The notes under the pieces are model-generated. The model did not search any database. It worked only from the letters and a program-made list of their open reading frames with translations, and was not told the DNA's origin. The position numbers and the translations under genes were made by a program. Shown here piece by piece: positions 7,615 to 14,570 of a stretch of DNA of 64,000 nucleotides. Location: contig NZ_CP011968.1 of the NCBI RefSeq assembly GCF_001077535.1, positions 2,418,001 through 2,482,000 on the forward strand, in the 5' to 3' direction. Source of the stretch: Clostridioides difficile ATCC 9689 = DSM 1296. GTDB taxonomy: Bacteria; Bacillota; Clostridia; Peptostreptococcales; Peptostreptococcaceae. How positions within the stretch are numbered: the first letter of the stretch is position 1; each line of letters begins with the position of its first letter.

Positions 7615-8313
7615 ATGTATAAACTTAGCTATGTTGTCCGTGTATCTACAAAGGATCTTGACGAGCTAAAAAGGCATTGTGATGAAGTCAAAGACTTTTA
7701 CGACGACTTATCAATCAAGCTCGTGCATCCCTTTGGGGATATGTTGGGATTGCATGGCGAATTTATTCCTGTCAGCAAACGTTACATCAATGATTATATT
7801 CAATATGTCACTTCGGATTTTTTGGCTGGACTTGGTTTTGGAGCGACACAAACCCTTGGCGAACATGAGGATATCTATGTTAGCTACAATCTGGACACTG
7901 GAAAGAATGTCTATCTAAAACCTGCCCTTGCTAGTCAAGGGGTAAAGGGTTCTATTACCAATGCGTTAGCGTCTGCGTTTATCGGTTCATTGGGTGGTGG
8001 TAAATTATTCAGTAACAATATGCTTGTTTACTATGCGGTACTATTCGGCGGATAGGCGGTCATAGTTGACCCTAAAGCAAAACGCGGCAAATGGAAAGAA
8101 ACGCTACCAGAAATAGCCCATGAGATAAACATTGTCAATTTAACCAGTGATGATGAAAACAAAGGATTGCTTGACCATTACGTCATTTTGAGCCGTAAAA
8201 AGGATTCTGAAAGTTTAGCGATTGATATCCTAACATTTCTTACTGGTATCTCCAGTCGTGACAGTGATAAGTTTTTGCAGAAAAATGACAACTGGAAAAT
8301 AATAATGGAATAG
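7615..8313 (+). pseudogene. Tn916 Orf16 (VirB4-like conjugation ATPase) fragment
   Basis: The frame matches the central part of the conjugation ATPase of Tn916-like elements, with conserved stretches such as DFLAGLGFGATQTLGE, ASQGVKGSITNALASAFIGS and LTFLTGISSRD. A TAG at 8053 interrupts it, and the same frame continues to TAG 8311. The Walker A motif, normally GSLGGGKS, reads GSLGGGKL, so the nucleotide-binding Ser/Thr is lost. Both ends are missing: Orf16 is normally over 800 residues and only ~230 remain. It is a relic of the conjugation module. Confidence 0.85.
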
Positions 8314-8363
8314 TTTCTATGTAAATATATTTTTACTATCTTACCTAACTAATTGAAAGATGA

Positions 8364-8369
8364 TATAAT
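8364..8369 (+). promoter_or_regulatory. Probable -10 box of the cargo regulator gene
   Basis: TATAAT lies 32 bases upstream of the regulator start, with TTACCT 17 bases further upstream as a weak -35. No GGTCA palindrome is present here, unlike the other two cargo promoters. Confidence 0.45.
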
Positions 8370-8400
8370 TTAATCAAAGATTTGGTAAGGAGGGATGAAT

Positions 8401-9021
8401 ATGCATTTAATTGATTTTATGAATGAAGATATTAAAAAGAAGCTTGTTAAAAAAACGTATAAAAAGAAAGAGACTATTCTTTTTGCTGAGCAAGAAAATG
8501 AATATGTAATTCTTATGATTGACGGTATTGCAGAAGCATTCATCTTAAATGTGAAAGGAAACATCTCAACGATTCATCTTTATAGAAGTGGTAGTTTTTT
8601 TGGAGAAATGGAACAATTTAATGATGGGAAAAAACCCGTTGAAATTGTCGCTTTCACAGATTGTAATGTATATAAACTTCATAGAGATGATTTTTTAAAC
8701 TGGTTAAGGGGAGATTTTGAAGCTACAAAATTTCTGATTCGAGAAATATCTAGTAAATTAGTTGTAAATGCTGAATTAATTGAAGAATTATCATCTTTAA
8801 GTGTTAAAGAACGACTTCTGAGGTGTATATCCTTACACTATTATAGAAGTGAATTAAATCTGCTTACCAAAAAACAGCTTGCTAGCGAAGTAAACGCTCC
8901 AATTAGAAGCATTAATCGTGCTATAAATGAATGTGTACAAGAACATCTAATTGCTTATGAAAACAAAAGATTTAGTGTAATTAATCAGCGAGAGGTATTA
9001 AAGAATCTTCCTACAACATAA
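8401..9021 (+). CDS. Crp/Fnr-like transcriptional regulator of the element's cargo
   Basis: The ~206-residue protein has an N-terminal cyclic-nucleotide-binding fold (residues ~15-115, with SGSFFGEMEQFNDGKKP at the phosphate-binding cassette position) and a C-terminal winged helix (TKKQLASEVNAPIRSINRAI). It lacks the Cys cluster of FNR. The start is placed at ATG 8401, six bases after AGGAGGG, because the ATG at 8395 abuts the ribosome site. It is first in the cargo and followed by a terminator. Two palindromes downstream, each at the class II activator position, are probable targets. The effector is unknown. Confidence 0.88.
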   Translation: MHLIDFMNEDIKKKLVKKTYKKKETILFAEQENEYVILMIDGIAEAFILNVKGNISTIHLYRSGSFFGEMEQFNDGKKPVEIVAFTDCNVYKLHRDDFLNWLRGDFEATKFLIREISSKLVVNAELIEELSSLSVKERLLRCISLHYYRSELNLLTKKQLASEVNAPIRSINRAINECVQEHLIAYENKRFSVINQREVLKNLPTT

Positions 9022-9031
9022 GTATAATTTC

Positions 9032-9070
9032 AAAAAAGTATTGAATAATAATTATTCAATGCTTTTTTAT
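9032..9070 (+). terminator. Terminator of the Crp-like regulator gene
   Basis: ATTGAATAAT and ATTATTCAAT (9040-9060) form a perfect stem, extended by AAAAAAG/CTTTTTT, with T6 after it, 11 bases past the regulator stop. Confidence 0.85.
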
Positions 9071-9074
9071 TTCG

Positions 9075-9086
9075 GGTCAAGTGACC
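9075..9086. promoter_or_regulatory. GGTCA-N2-TGACC palindrome, class II activator position
   Basis: GGTCAAGTGACC is centred exactly 32 bases upstream of the centre of TATAAT at 9110-9115, near -41.5 from the expected start of transcription. The -35 position reads TATTTT, so the promoter should need an activator. The adjacent Crp-like protein is the natural candidate. Confidence 0.6.
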
Positions 9087-9109
9087 TATTTTTTTTTATT
9101 TCTTCATTA

Positions 9110-9115
9110 TATAAT
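9110..9115 (+). promoter_or_regulatory. -10 box of the nucleotidyltransferase gene
   Basis: TATAAT lies 62 bases upstream of the gene start, without a -35 match at 17 bases spacing. Confidence 0.6.
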
Positions 9116-9176
9116 ACTCCTATGCATAATTATGTTGGATTGATAGCTAATAAAAGACAGTGAGAGGTGTTATATT

Positions 9177-9959
9177 ATGACTAAAACACAACAGAAAATG
9201 ATACAAAACGTATTAGAATTTTCAAAAAGAGATAGTAGGATAATAGGACTTGCAATTAGCGGTTCTTATATCACAAAATCGTTAGATGAATATTCTGATT
9301 TGGATTTTCTGATTGTAGCAGATGATAAATCCTATGAAGAAGTTATCGAAGAGAGATTACTTATTGTGGAACAGTTTGGAACATTAGTTTCTGCTTTTAC
9401 TGGCGAACATGTTGGAGAACCTCGATTGATAATTTCCCTCTATGATTCCCCTGTTCTTCATGTTGATTTTAAGTTTACAACCTTAGATGGTTTACTAGAT
9501 AGGGTTGAAGATTCAGCTATTCTCTATGAAGAAAACAACTGCATAACAGAAATTTATTCTAAAAAAGAAGCATACTTCCCAACTCCAGACTTACAGTGGA
9601 TTGAAGATAGATTTTGGATTTGGGTTCATTACGCTTGCACTAAGATTGGACGTAGAGAACTATTTGAAACAATTGATTTTTTATCTTTTTTAAGACAATC
9701 AGTACTTGCCCCATTAATACAACTTCTCTTAGGTAAATTACCTCGTGGAGTTAGAAAAATTGAATTGGACGCACCCCAATATATTGAAGCATTAGAAAAG
9801 ACGGTTGCTAACCATGAATATAAAAGCTGTGTTAATGCATTGCAGGCTACTATCAACCTGTATCTTGAGTTAAGAGAGGAATTATCACAAAGTCCTATTG
9901 TCCGAAAGGTTGAAGCTGAAAGGGTTGCATTACAGTATTTTCAAGATTTAATCAAATAA
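9177..9959 (+). CDS. Nucleotidyltransferase, antibiotic-modifying type (ANT/Lnu-like)
   Basis: The 260-residue protein starts at ATG 9177 behind GTGAGAGGTG. It opens with a polymerase-beta-type nucleotidyltransferase domain: the GSYITKSLDEYSDLDFLIV motif (residues ~29-47) gives the GS and paired Asp residues, and HVDFKF near residue 103 is a likely third acidic position. The C-terminal half is helical, as in aminoglycoside and lincosamide nucleotidyltransferases of similar length. The family includes drug-modifying enzymes, but the substrate here cannot be told from sequence. It is preceded by an activator-type palindrome and followed by its own terminator. Confidence 0.75.
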   Translation: MTKTQQKMIQNVLEFSKRDSRIIGLAISGSYITKSLDEYSDLDFLIVADDKSYEEVIEERLLIVEQFGTLVSAFTGEHVGEPRLIISLYDSPVLHVDFKFTTLDGLLDRVEDSAILYEENNCITEIYSKKEAYFPTPDLQWIEDRFWIWVHYACTKIGRRELFETIDFLSFLRQSVLAPLIQLLLGKLPRGVRKIELDAPQYIEALEKTVANHEYKSCVNALQATINLYLELREELSQSPIVRKVEAERVALQYFQDLIK

Positions 9960-9968
9960 ACCCAAAGT

Positions 9969-10005
9969 AAAAAAATATTGAATAGTAAATATTCAGTGTT
10001 TTTTC
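9969..10005 (+). terminator. Terminator of the nucleotidyltransferase gene
   Basis: An A-run, then a stem of TATTGAATA with TATTCAGTG, then T6, ten bases after the stop codon. Confidence 0.8.
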
Positions 10006-10011
10006 ATTTTT

Positions 10012-10023
10012 GGTCAAATGACC
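10012..10023. promoter_or_regulatory. GGTCA-N2-TGACC palindrome, second copy
   Basis: GGTCAAATGACC is centred 32 bases upstream of the centre of TATAAT at 10047-10052, the same geometry as the first copy. The -35 position reads TAGATT. Confidence 0.6.
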
Positions 10024-10046
10024 TAGATTAGTTGTTGTAACAATTC

Positions 10047-10052
10047 TATAAT
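10047..10052 (+). promoter_or_regulatory. -10 box of the synthetase-like/GNAT operon
   Basis: TATAAT lies 32 bases upstream of the gene start, downstream of the palindrome. Confidence 0.6.
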
Positions 10053-10083
10053 TATTTTGAAAGTAACAGTATGGAGGATAACT

Positions 10084-11010
10084 ATGAGTGATATTTTAAG
10101 TAGAATTACAAATAAAATTGGGGATAAGAATATAGTTGATAAGTTATCAGCTCTATCAAAATCAGATTTGAACTCACTTCTATTAGAAGTGTTTGATAGA
10201 CAAGCAAATACTTTAACTGCAACTGATATTCTAAAGTCATACCAACTAAATAGATTTACTATCCCTAGCGGTATAGATCCAGAAGAAATTCATGCTTTGG
10301 AATCAAATTTATTGAGAAAAGCATTCAATATGGATATCAAGACGATTATGCTTTCTCCCTCTGCCCCATTAGGTAGCTGTAGCGTTTTTGGCTCCGTAGA
10401 TCAATATAACGTAGTAAGTGCTCTACGAGGGACAGAAACACTTGCAGACCCCTCAAATATGTTGGCAATAATTATTGCTGATAAATTAAAAAGAAAAGAA
10501 GAAAATAATACCATACCTATCCACATGGCTACTACTGCTAGGGTAATAAGAGCACAAAATTTTGTAGGTAAAGGTTTATATTCACATTTTGGCTTATATT
10601 GTATGGTTTCATCTGGTATAGATACAGGGTCTTACACTTGTGAAAAAATGTTGTTAGAAAAGCACTTAAACTATTATAAAGATATATTAAGTGAAATAGA
10701 AAATGTTCGTTTCTCTATTATTCTACGCAAAAGAAACGGATACAAAGATAATGACGGATTTTTCGACAGAATGGTTGAAACTATCAAACTTATTTTTCCT
10801 AATATAGAGTTATCAATTCATAATGATGATGTTGATAATAATTATTATAAAGGTATCAATTTCAAAATATCGGTCAAACAAGGAAATGAAACCGTTGAAA
10901 TAGCTGACGGTGGATTTGTTGACTGGACTTATCAAATGCTTGGAAATAAAAAAGAACGCTGTTTGATAAGTGGTATTGGCTTAGAAAGATTTCTTGTAGC
11001 TGTTTCATAA
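10084..11010 (+). CDS. Protein resembling class II aminoacyl-tRNA synthetase core
   Basis: The 308-residue protein starts at ATG 10084 behind GGAGGATAACT. I do not recognise a named family. Its C-terminus, CLISGIGLERFLVAV, resembles motif 3 of class II synthetases (GxGxERF), and the stretch around TTARVIRAQNFVGKG, then YSHFGLYC, could correspond to motif 2. No anticodon-binding domain is present, so a free-standing catalytic paralogue, as in HisZ, PoxA or amino-acid-activating relatives, is possible. The GNAT gene starts 14 bases downstream, suggesting a shared operon and possibly linked chemistry. The aminoacyl-type reaction is inferred only from these motifs. Confidence 0.6.
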   Translation: MSDILSRITNKIGDKNIVDKLSALSKSDLNSLLLEVFDRQANTLTATDILKSYQLNRFTIPSGIDPEEIHALESNLLRKAFNMDIKTIMLSPSAPLGSCSVFGSVDQYNVVSALRGTETLADPSNMLAIIIADKLKRKEENNTIPIHMATTARVIRAQNFVGKGLYSHFGLYCMVSSGIDTGSYTCEKMLLEKHLNYYKDILSEIENVRFSIILRKRNGYKDNDGFFDRMVETIKLIFPNIELSIHNDDVDNNYYKGINFKISVKQGNETVEIADGGFVDWTYQMLGNKKERCLISGIGLERFLVAVS

Positions 11011-11023
11011 AAGGAGAAGAAAA

Positions 11024-11529
11024 ATGGAACTTATAGAGTGGAATTATGCTTATATTACCGAGTTAGTTGAGTTTGCGAATGATAAAGAAATTGCAAACAA
11101 TCTTCGTGACAACTTCCCCCACCCTTATAGGGAGCAAAACGCTAGAGATTTTATTAGTTTTTGTTTGGCAACTCCAGATGTTAAACAACTTAGCTATGCT
11201 ATTTTTTATCAAGAAAGGGCTATTGGAAGTATCAGCCTAACATTTGAAGAAGATACCTCTATTAATAAAAATGCTGAATTAGGTTACTGGCTTGCTAGGA
11301 ACTATTGGGGCAAAGGGATAGCAACAAATGCAATAAAAGAAATATGCAAAATTGCCTTTGAAAAATACAACCTTAACAAAATTCATGCTAATGTATATTC
11401 CTACAATAGAGGGTCAAGTAAAGTATTGGAAAAATGTGGTTTTAAGATTGAAGAATACTGTCACAATTCATAATAAAGAATAGAAACATGATTGATTGCC
11501 ATGTATATAGTTTAATTCGACCGCAATAG
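11024..11529 (+). pseudogene. GNAT N-acetyltransferase, frameshifted near its C-terminus
   Basis: From ATG 11024 (ribosome site AAGGAGAAG) the frame gives 149 residues of a RimJ/RimL-type acetyltransferase. Acetyl-CoA-binding residues are seen in RNYWGKGIATNAI and YNRGSSKVLEKCGF. The frame ends early at TAA 11471. One frame over, ILSQFIIKN...IDCHVYSLIRPQ, which ends at TAG 11527, is the missing C-terminus. One extra G at about 11454 would restore the family pattern KIEGILSQ. So the gene has a one-base deletion, or this is a sequencing error. It is co-transcribed with the synthetase-like gene. Confidence 0.8.
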
Positions 11530-11832
11530 CATTTATTAGAATTAACCTACTTTTTAATAACAGAATAAGTTTTTCCCCTCTATTAATTTCTTATGCATCT
11601 TTGTATTTTTATGAAAAGCTAGCCAATGCATATTTCCATACATCAATATGGTGGTGGCTTACAACCAATATAAATTAAATACGTTTTAAAGAATACACAT
11701 TTTTGCCCTATAGGCAGAGTGTGTATTTTTTTCTCTTTTTTTTGAAATTTATCGAAGATTTAATTCCCTCCCACCGTGATAGGAGTAAGCAAGGTTATTT
11801 AACTCCTTGCGATGGAAAGAGGGTGAAATCTT
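11530..11832. other. Gap between cargo and orf7
   Basis: It contains a terminator-like hairpin at 11694-11733 and, just before orf7, the repeat-rich TAGGAGTAAGCAAGG leader. No gene was recognised. Confidence 0.5.
11694..11733 (+). terminator. Terminator at the right border of the cargo
   Basis: ATACACA...TGCC pairs with GGCA...TGTGTAT and is followed by T7. It would stop cargo transcripts from entering orf7. Confidence 0.65.
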
Positions 11833-12240
11833 ATGGTTGATGAAAAGACAATTGAACATCAATTCGACAGTTTCTGTAAAACAGTTTTGCGTAACTATGC
11901 TAGAGATATTTATGACGAAAATAAACGCAGAAATGATTATTTGGTATCTCTCGAATCTTTGTCACTTGCAGAATTAAGTAAATTGAGTATTTTAGATGAT
12001 TATGATTCTAACTACATCTGTATGGTTTCTTACGACTACAACATACGAATTGAAGATGTATTAATGGCACAAGCAATCGGAAAACTTACAAAAAGAAAAC
12101 AAGATATAATTCTACTTTCATTCTTTCTCAACATGACAAATGCTGACATAGCAACATTGATGGATTTAGCAGAAAATACCATACATTATCACAAAACAAA
12201 TGCACTAAAAGAGTTGAAAGAACTCATGGAGGAACATTGA
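11833..12240 (+). CDS. Tn916 Orf7-like sigma-factor-related regulator
   Basis: The 135-residue protein matches the size and position of Tn916 Orf7. Its C-terminal half (residues ~80-130) is a sigma region 4-like helix-turn-helix: KLTKRKQDIILLSFFLNMTN, then ADIATLMDLAENTIHYHKTN. In Tn916, orf7 and orf8 lie downstream of tet(M) and drive transcription toward xis and int and on into the conjugation genes of the circular form. It starts at ATG 11833 after AGAGGGTG. It has no visible defect and overlaps the spacing of orf8 by only a few bases. Confidence 0.85.
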   Translation: MVDEKTIEHQFDSFCKTVLRNYARDIYDENKRRNDYLVSLESLSLAELSKLSILDDYDSNYICMVSYDYNIRIEDVLMAQAIGKLTKRKQDIILLSFFLNMTNADIATLMDLAENTIHYHKTNALKELKELMEEH

Positions 12241-12472
12241 AATGAAACCTACTAAAGAAGTATTACCTTTTACAATTATTTTACTTGCTGTACATGGCGA
12301 TGTAAATGCAATAAACGGAATACTTAAACATTTTGAACACTATATCATTCGTCTTTCACAGAAAACTTTATTTGATGAATACGGAAATCCCTATATTCAT
12401 GTAGAAGAAGAAACAAAGCGAATGCTAGGAACAAAACTAATCACTGCTATTTTGAGATTTAATTTGTCTTAA
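12241..12472 (+). CDS. Tn916 Orf8-like helix-turn-helix protein
   Basis: The 76-residue protein starts at ATG 12242, immediately after the orf7 stop, behind GGAGGAAC. It has the Tn916 Orf8 size and pattern: an N-terminal PFTIILLAVHGDVNAINGIL segment, then HFEHYIIRLSQKTL and a C-terminal KLITAILRF helix. These proteins resemble sigma region 2-like helical domains and act with Orf7 in regulation of conjugative elements. It appears complete. A terminator-like hairpin follows. Confidence 0.82.
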
Positions 12473-12861
12473 TCTCGCCCTCTCTCCATGTATCAAGCTA
12501 TTTGGTACATGGAGAATCACTAATTATTTGTCTATAAAAGCCCACAAGCTATTGTGATTTTTTATAGGCAAATCAATGCCGACTGTTCTTTGACAACTGA
12601 ATAAAGTAGATAGATACGTTTGTGATACAGATAGCCAACAAATACTATACGCCATGACCTTAATCAAGAGAGCTACTATATAGTGATTTGTGAATAACCT
12701 TTGGAACGGTTGTTTTGCCGTAACCTGTACCACAGTATAATGATACACCTGTATGACACGGTTCTGCCCATAAGAATGGGATTGGTTGAAATACCAATGG
12801 AGCTTACCAAAGCCATCTATCTACTTCTGAACTACGAACATAGAAAGGAGTGATACATTCT
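12473..12861. other. Non-coding stretch between orf8 and xis
   Basis: This 389-base region is conserved in position in Tn916-like elements upstream of xis. It contains a hairpin at 12484-12515 and a likely promoter near TATAAT at 12737-12742. Other-strand reading frames here lack ribosome sites. Confidence 0.55.
12484..12515 (+). terminator. Hairpin after orf8
   Basis: TCTCCATGTA and TACATGGAGA form a perfect 10-bp stem around a 12-base loop. No strong T-run follows, so it could attenuate or stabilise the transcript. Confidence 0.5.
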
Positions 12862-13065
12862 ATGAACAATACTGATGTACCTATTTGGGAAAAATATACC
12901 TTGACGATTGAAGAAGCGTCAAAATACTTTCGTATTGGAGAGAAAAAATTACGTAAACTTGCTGATGAAAACCTTGATTCTGGCTGGGTCATTATGAATA
13001 GCAATCGCATTCAAATAAAGAGAAAACAATTTGAGAAAATCGTTGATACACTTGACGTTATCTAA
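12862..13065 (+). CDS. xis: Tn916-type excisionase
   Basis: The 67-residue protein has the exact length of Tn916 Xis and its conserved sequence: [20 protein letters not shown], then ESGWVIMN-like and [12 protein letters not shown] segments. It is a winged-helix DNA-bending factor that directs the integrase to excision. ATG 12862 follows AAGGAGTG; an ATG four codons earlier overlaps poorly with that site. It lies 77 bases upstream of the N-terminal integrase fragment, the normal xis-int arrangement. It looks intact, but its integrase partner is broken. Confidence 0.93.
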   Translation: MNNTDVPIWEKYTLTIEEASKYFRIGEKKLRKLADENLDSGWVIMNSNRIQIKRKQFEKIVDTLDVI

Positions 13066-13142
13066 TGAAATTGAGCCTTATATGTTATAATATTCATATG
13101 ACGTATCAAGCTCAATTCGGTTATTGAGAGGAGCTTCTTATC

Positions 13143-13496
13143 ATGTCAACTGAAAAAAGACGAGATAATAAAGATAGAATTTTAAGAACTGGAGAGAGCC
13201 AGAGAAAAGATGGAAGATACGCATATAAGTATGTATATTCATTTGGTAAACCACAATTTGTTTACTCTTGGAAACTTGTACCTACTGATAAACCCCCAAA
13301 GGGAAAACGTGATGATATATCATTAAGGGATAAGGAAAAAGCAATACAAAATGACCTTGATGATAGCATTGACACTATTGGTAAGAAAATGACAGTTTGT
13401 CAGTTATACGCTAAAAAGAATGTACTAAGAAAGAATATCCGACTTAACACTAAAAAAGGACGCCATTATCTTATGAAGATTCTTAACAAGGAGTGA
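13143..13496 (+). pseudogene. int: Tn916-type integrase, N-terminal (arm-binding) part
   Basis: The frame starts at ATG 13143 behind GAGAGGAG and matches the Tn916 integrase N-terminus: EKRRDNKDRIL, TGESQRKDGRYAYKY, SFGKPQFVYSWKLV, then GKKMTVCQLYAKKN. It is the arm-site-binding domain plus the start of the core-binding domain. Similarity ends after ILNK (13490) and a stop follows two codons later. Joining base 13490 in frame to base 7541 of the opposite strand gives ILNK-DPLGAKSID, with the same spacing as Tn916 (ILKKDKLGVRSID) and 396 codons in all. The gene was therefore cut in two by a rearrangement. Confidence 0.88.
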
Positions 13497-13567
13497 TTCT
13501 GTGAAGAGATGTATTGTAGTAGTGGAATAGTCAAAAACATAATATATATTAAAGGAGAGATTTAAAT

Positions 13568-14200
13568 ATGACTATTCCAAGTTCAAATAAGGTATATCCA
13601 AGAAGTAATGATTATCAAACTGTATATCTTAAAAATGTAATAACAAGGGAAAATATAGAAGTTGGAGATTACACAATATATAATGACTTTTATAATGACC
13701 CAAGAGATTTTGAGAAAAACAATGTATTGTATCATTACCCTATAAACAATGATAAATTAATAATTGGTAAGTTTTGCTCAATAGCATGTAATGCAAAATT
13801 TCTAATGACTAGTGGAAATCACTCAATGAAATCAAAATCCACATATACTTTTCCCATCTTTTATGAAGAATGGAAACTCGATATCAACCATATAACGGAC
13901 GCTTGGGACAATAAGGGTAACATTATAATTGGAAATGATGTGTGGATAGGTTATGATTCTATAATTATGTCAGGTGTAAATATTGGTGATGGTGCAATTA
14001 TTGGAACAAGAGCAGTAGTTACTAATGACGTCCCACCGTATTCTATTGTTGGAGGAGTACCTGCAAAAATTATAAAAAAGAGATTTAATAATGATACAAT
14101 TTCAAAATTATTAGAAATTAAATGGTGGGATTGGCCATATAAAAAAATTCAATCAAACATTAAGCATATTCAATCAGGAAATATTGATAAATTAGTTTAA
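13568..14200 (+). CDS. CatB/Vat-type xenobiotic acetyltransferase
   Basis: The 210-residue protein has the left-handed beta-helix acetyltransferase fold: hexapeptide repeats around IIGKFCSIACNAKF and IIIGNDVWIGYDSIIMSGVNIG, the catalytic-loop His in SGNHSMKS and a C-terminal VGGVPAKIIKKRF signature. It would move acetyl from acetyl-CoA to a hydroxyl of a drug such as chloramphenicol or a streptogramin A. The length matches CatB/Vat enzymes. ATG 13568 follows AAAGGAGAG. It starts 72 bases right of the integrase breakpoint and is AT-rich like the host; it may be a native gene rather than cargo. Confidence 0.85.
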   Translation: MTIPSSNKVYPRSNDYQTVYLKNVITRENIEVGDYTIYNDFYNDPRDFEKNNVLYHYPINNDKLIIGKFCSIACNAKFLMTSGNHSMKSKSTYTFPIFYEEWKLDINHITDAWDNKGNIIIGNDVWIGYDSIIMSGVNIGDGAIIGTRAVVTNDVPPYSIVGGVPAKIIKKRFNNDTISKLLEIKWWDWPYKKIQSNIKHIQSGNIDKLV

Positions 14201-14311
14201 TATTTTATAATTTATTTATATTAAACTTTACTTTAATAATCATTTTATAAGAGCTTTTTCAAAATTTGTATATTATTTTAATATATATAAATTTAATACA
14301 ACATTAAATAA

Positions 14312-14357
14312 AATAAAAAGTAAAGTTACTTAATAAAAAGTTACTTTACTTTTTATT
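14312..14357 (+). terminator. Hairpin downstream of the CatB/Vat-type gene
   Basis: AATAAAAAGTAAAGT (14312-14326) pairs perfectly with ACTTTACTTTTTATT (14343-14357), and the 3' arm itself is T-rich. Confidence 0.6.
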
Positions 14358-14465
14358 ATTTAAATTCCTGTTTTTATTATAATAGGTAAAATTCTATTAA
14401 ACTAGTTCACATTTTCATTATTATTGATATATTATATATGAATATACCATTTTGTTTTTTAATAA

Positions 14466-14516
14466 AAAAATCATGCTACATCAATAGTAAGCAACTATTA
14501 ATGTAGCATGATTTTT
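14466..14516. terminator. Bidirectional terminator
   Basis: ATCATGCTACAT...AATAGT pairs with ACTATT...ATGTAGCATGAT. T-runs lie on both sides, so it can stop the + strand acetyltransferase and the - strand radical SAM gene. Confidence 0.85.
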
Positions 14517-14570
14517 TGTATCTAAATAATCTTAGTATTTACCTATCAATATAGATTGATATATCAAAAA

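Larger units (their letters stand above)
9032..9088 (+). repeat. Terminator-operator module, copy A
   Basis: A 57-base module made of an A-run, a hairpin, a T-run and GGTCAAGTGACC. It aligns without gaps to 9969-10025, with 42 identical of the 51 bases that follow the shared A-run. Confidence 0.75.
9969..10025 (+). repeat. Terminator-operator module, copy B
   Basis: This is the second copy of the 57-base module, and it again ends in GGTCA-N2-TGACC. Its hairpin ends the nucleotidyltransferase transcript. Confidence 0.75.
6535..13495. mobile_element. Decayed, rearranged Tn916-like conjugative element
   Basis: The gene order orf16 (fragment) - cargo - orf7 - orf8 - xis - int (N-terminal part) on the + strand follows Tn916. 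The C-terminal part of int lies on the - strand at the left end, beside repeats that could be integrase arm sites. The conjugation genes (orf13-orf24) are missing apart from one fragment, so it cannot transfer itself. The left boundary is estimated from where LysR similarity ends; the right boundary is where int breaks at 13492. The sequence is visibly richer in G and C than the flanks, which fits horizontal transfer. Confidence 0.8.
14201..14570. other. Convergent intergenic region with two terminators
   Basis: It holds a hairpin at 14312-14357 for the acetyltransferase and a second at 14466-14516 usable from both sides. No gene was seen. Confidence 0.6.

Noticed and set aside
9177-9959. Naming the nucleotidyltransferase as a specific resistance gene (aadE, ant(9) or lnu)
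   Set aside because: The domain layout is shared by several drug-modifying families, but the sequence does not match one that I can recall closely enough to name.
12524-13010. - strand open frames between orf8 and xis
   Set aside because: No ribosome site, and one overlaps xis. The region is non-coding in Tn916-like elements.
13568-14200. CatB/Vat-type gene as certain cargo of the element
   Set aside because: It lies outside the integrase breakpoint, is AT-rich like the host, and no element end follows it. Its origin is left open.
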